Shown here one piece after another: positions 8,024 to 9,031 of a stretch of 9,031 nt of DNA. Below the pieces are notes generated by a model, which worked only from the letters and a program-made list of their open reading frames with translations, did no database searches and was not told the DNA's origin. The stretch's first letter is position 1, and the number at the start of each line of letters is the position of its first letter. The position numbers and the translations under genes are program-made. Origin of the DNA: Gammaproteobacteria bacterium (lineage in GTDB: Bacteria > Pseudomonadota > Gammaproteobacteria > Steroidobacterales > Steroidobacteraceae); NCBI GenBank assembly GCA_009923475.1, contig RFTM01000048.1, positions 1 through 9,031 of the forward strand, given 5' to 3'.

Positions 8024-9031
8024 TCATGTCTCGAGGTCGGTGCGGTAGGGCACGTGCTCGCGGATGCCGGCGGCGTACTCGTCGACCGCCGCGCCCTCGG
8101 CGCGCAGGTAGTCGGCGATGGCGCGCGCGAAGCGCGGGTCGGCGATGCGGTGGGCCGAATGGGTGACGGTGGGCTCGAAGCCGCGCGCGACCTTGTGCTC
8201 GCCCTGCGTTCCCGGCTCGAAGCGCGCGAGCCCGTGCGCGATGCAGTACTCGATTCCTTGGTGGTAGCAGGCCTCGAAATGCAGGCTGTGGAACTCGCCC
8301 GCGGCGCCCCAGTAGCGGCCGTAGAGCGTGTCGCCGCCGATGAAGCATACGGCGACCGCGACGATGTCGCCGCCCCGCATCGCGAACTGGAACAGCAGGG
8401 ACTCGCCCATGCCGCGCGCGATCGCGACGAAGGTCTCGGCGCTGAGGTAGGGCTCGCCGCCCCGTTGCCGGAAGGTCGTGCGGTGCAGTTCCCAGGCCAT
8501 GAGCACCTCGGTGCGCGTGGCCTCGTCGCCGCGGACGGCGCGGAAGCTGATGCCGTCCTCGGCGACGCGCCGGCGCTCGCGCTTGGCCTTCTTGCGCTTG
8601 TCGGCGGTGAAGCCGGCCAGGAAATCATCGAAGCAGGCGTAGCCGCGGTTGCGCCAATGGAACTGGCAGTCGCGCCTCATGAGCCAGCCCTCGCGCGCGG
8701 CCAGGACCGCCCGGTCGGCCTCGTCCGCGAACAGCAGGTGGGTCGAGGACAGCCCCCGCTCGTCGGCCGCGCCCTCCAGCGCCGCGAGCAGCAGCGGCAC
8801 GACGCGTCGGCGGTCGAGGCCGGTGCGCACCAGCAGCCGCGGCCCCGTCGCCGGCGTGAACGGCGCGGCGACCACGAGTTTCGGGTAGTACTCGAGCCCA
8901 TGCCGCGCGTAGGCCTGCGCCCAGGCGAAATCGAACACGAACTCGCCGTAGGAGTTGCTCTTGAGCCAAGCCGGCGCGGCGGCGGCGAGGCCGCGGTCGT
9001 CGGACAGCGTGACGATGAACGGCCGCCAGCC
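8024..9031 (-). CDS. FemAB-like / GNAT-fold protein of the COG3146 (DUF482) type, 5' partial
   Basis: The frame is open to the right edge: 335 codons are visible plus the stop, and the true start lies outside the window. The sequence resembles the FemAB-like family PF04339, annotated as predicted N-acyltransferases and related in fold to GNAT and peptidoglycan FemX enzymes. Typical features are WLKSNSYGEFVFDFAWA near the visible N-terminus, YYPKLVVAAPFTP, CQFHWRNRGYACFDDFLAGF, a basic KRKKAKRERRR stretch, and a C-terminal half with LYGRYWG, LHFEACYHQGIEYCI and EPGTQGEHKVARGF. The substrate is unknown, and no member's role can be deduced from the sequence here. A GTG at 8938 is an internal valine codon, not the start, because homology continues upstream of it. 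It lies 7 bases before aat and may share its transcript. Confidence 0.85.
   Translation of the reverse strand, partial: GWRPFIVTLSDDRGLAAAAPAWLKSNSYGEFVFDFAWAQAYARHGLEYYPKLVVAAPFTPATGPRLLVRTGLDRRRVVPLLLAALEGAADERGLSSTHLLFADEADRAVLAAREGWLMRRDCQFHWRNRGYACFDDFLAGFTADKRKKAKRERRRVAEDGISFRAVRGDEATRTEVLMAWELHRTTFRQRGGEPYLSAETFVAIARGMGESLLFQFAMRGGDIVAVAVCFIGGDTLYGRYWGAAGEFHSLHFEACYHQGIEYCIAHGLARFEPGTQGEHKVARGFEPTVTHSAHRIADPRFARAIADYLRAEGAAVDEYAAGIREHVPYRTDLET

Noticed and set aside
8017..8628. Upstream in-frame extension of aat to 8628
   Set aside because: It overlaps the FemAB-like gene in another frame, is Arg/Ser/Ala-rich, and Aat homology begins only at the 8016 ATG.

Overview
This 9-kb window is very GC-rich DNA. 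It carries bacterial housekeeping genes in an arrangement typical of Gammaproteobacteria. Two blocks support this: a type II secretion operon start (gspC-gspD-gspE), and the N-degron/protein-turnover neighbourhood clpS-clpA facing infA and aat. GC content and gene order suggest a high-GC gammaproteobacterium of the Xanthomonadales/Nevskiales kind. That placement is an inference, since no rRNA or other decisive marker is present.

Layout. Positions 1-98 (minus) hold a glycerol kinase (glpK) fragment that runs off the left edge. Positions 99-222 (minus) hold a short uvrA fragment. It is read in frame as the C-terminus of gspE, which has lost its own last codons and stop. Then come gspE (to 1674), gspD (1671-3713) and gspC (3710-4573), all on the minus strand. 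They overlap by 4 bases at each join and form an operon transcribed leftwards, which normally continues into gspF. A divergent intergenic region of about 90 bases holds two inverted repeats and a good sigma70-like promoter for clpS (4662-4979, plus). This is followed by clpA (4993-6997, plus), which has an internal deletion of roughly 270 bp with a frameshift that removes the ATP-binding start of its second AAA+ domain. A GC-rich hairpin separates clpA from the convergent infA (7025-7243, minus). Upstream of infA lie aat (7306-8016, minus) and a 5'-partial FemAB/GNAT-like gene (8024-9031, minus) that runs off the right edge.

How the genes work together. GspC, GspD and GspE are the inner-membrane clamp, outer-membrane secretin and cytoplasmic ATPase of one secretion machine. 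ClpS (N-degron adaptor), ClpA (unfoldase) and Aat (which adds Leu/Phe to N-termini) are three steps of the bacterial N-degron pathway. infA sits among them, as in many Gammaproteobacteria.

Main oddities. I found no undescribed system. What stands out is a set of three illegitimate joins: gspE/uvrA, uvrA/glpK, and the internal clpA deletion. The left-end patchwork has visibly lower GC than the DNA beside it. Assembly or library chimerism is the simplest explanation, and read mapping would settle it. Real biological points of interest are a GspE lacking all four zinc-binding cysteines, a probably leaderless clpS transcript, and a dyad placed in the clpS promoter spacer.
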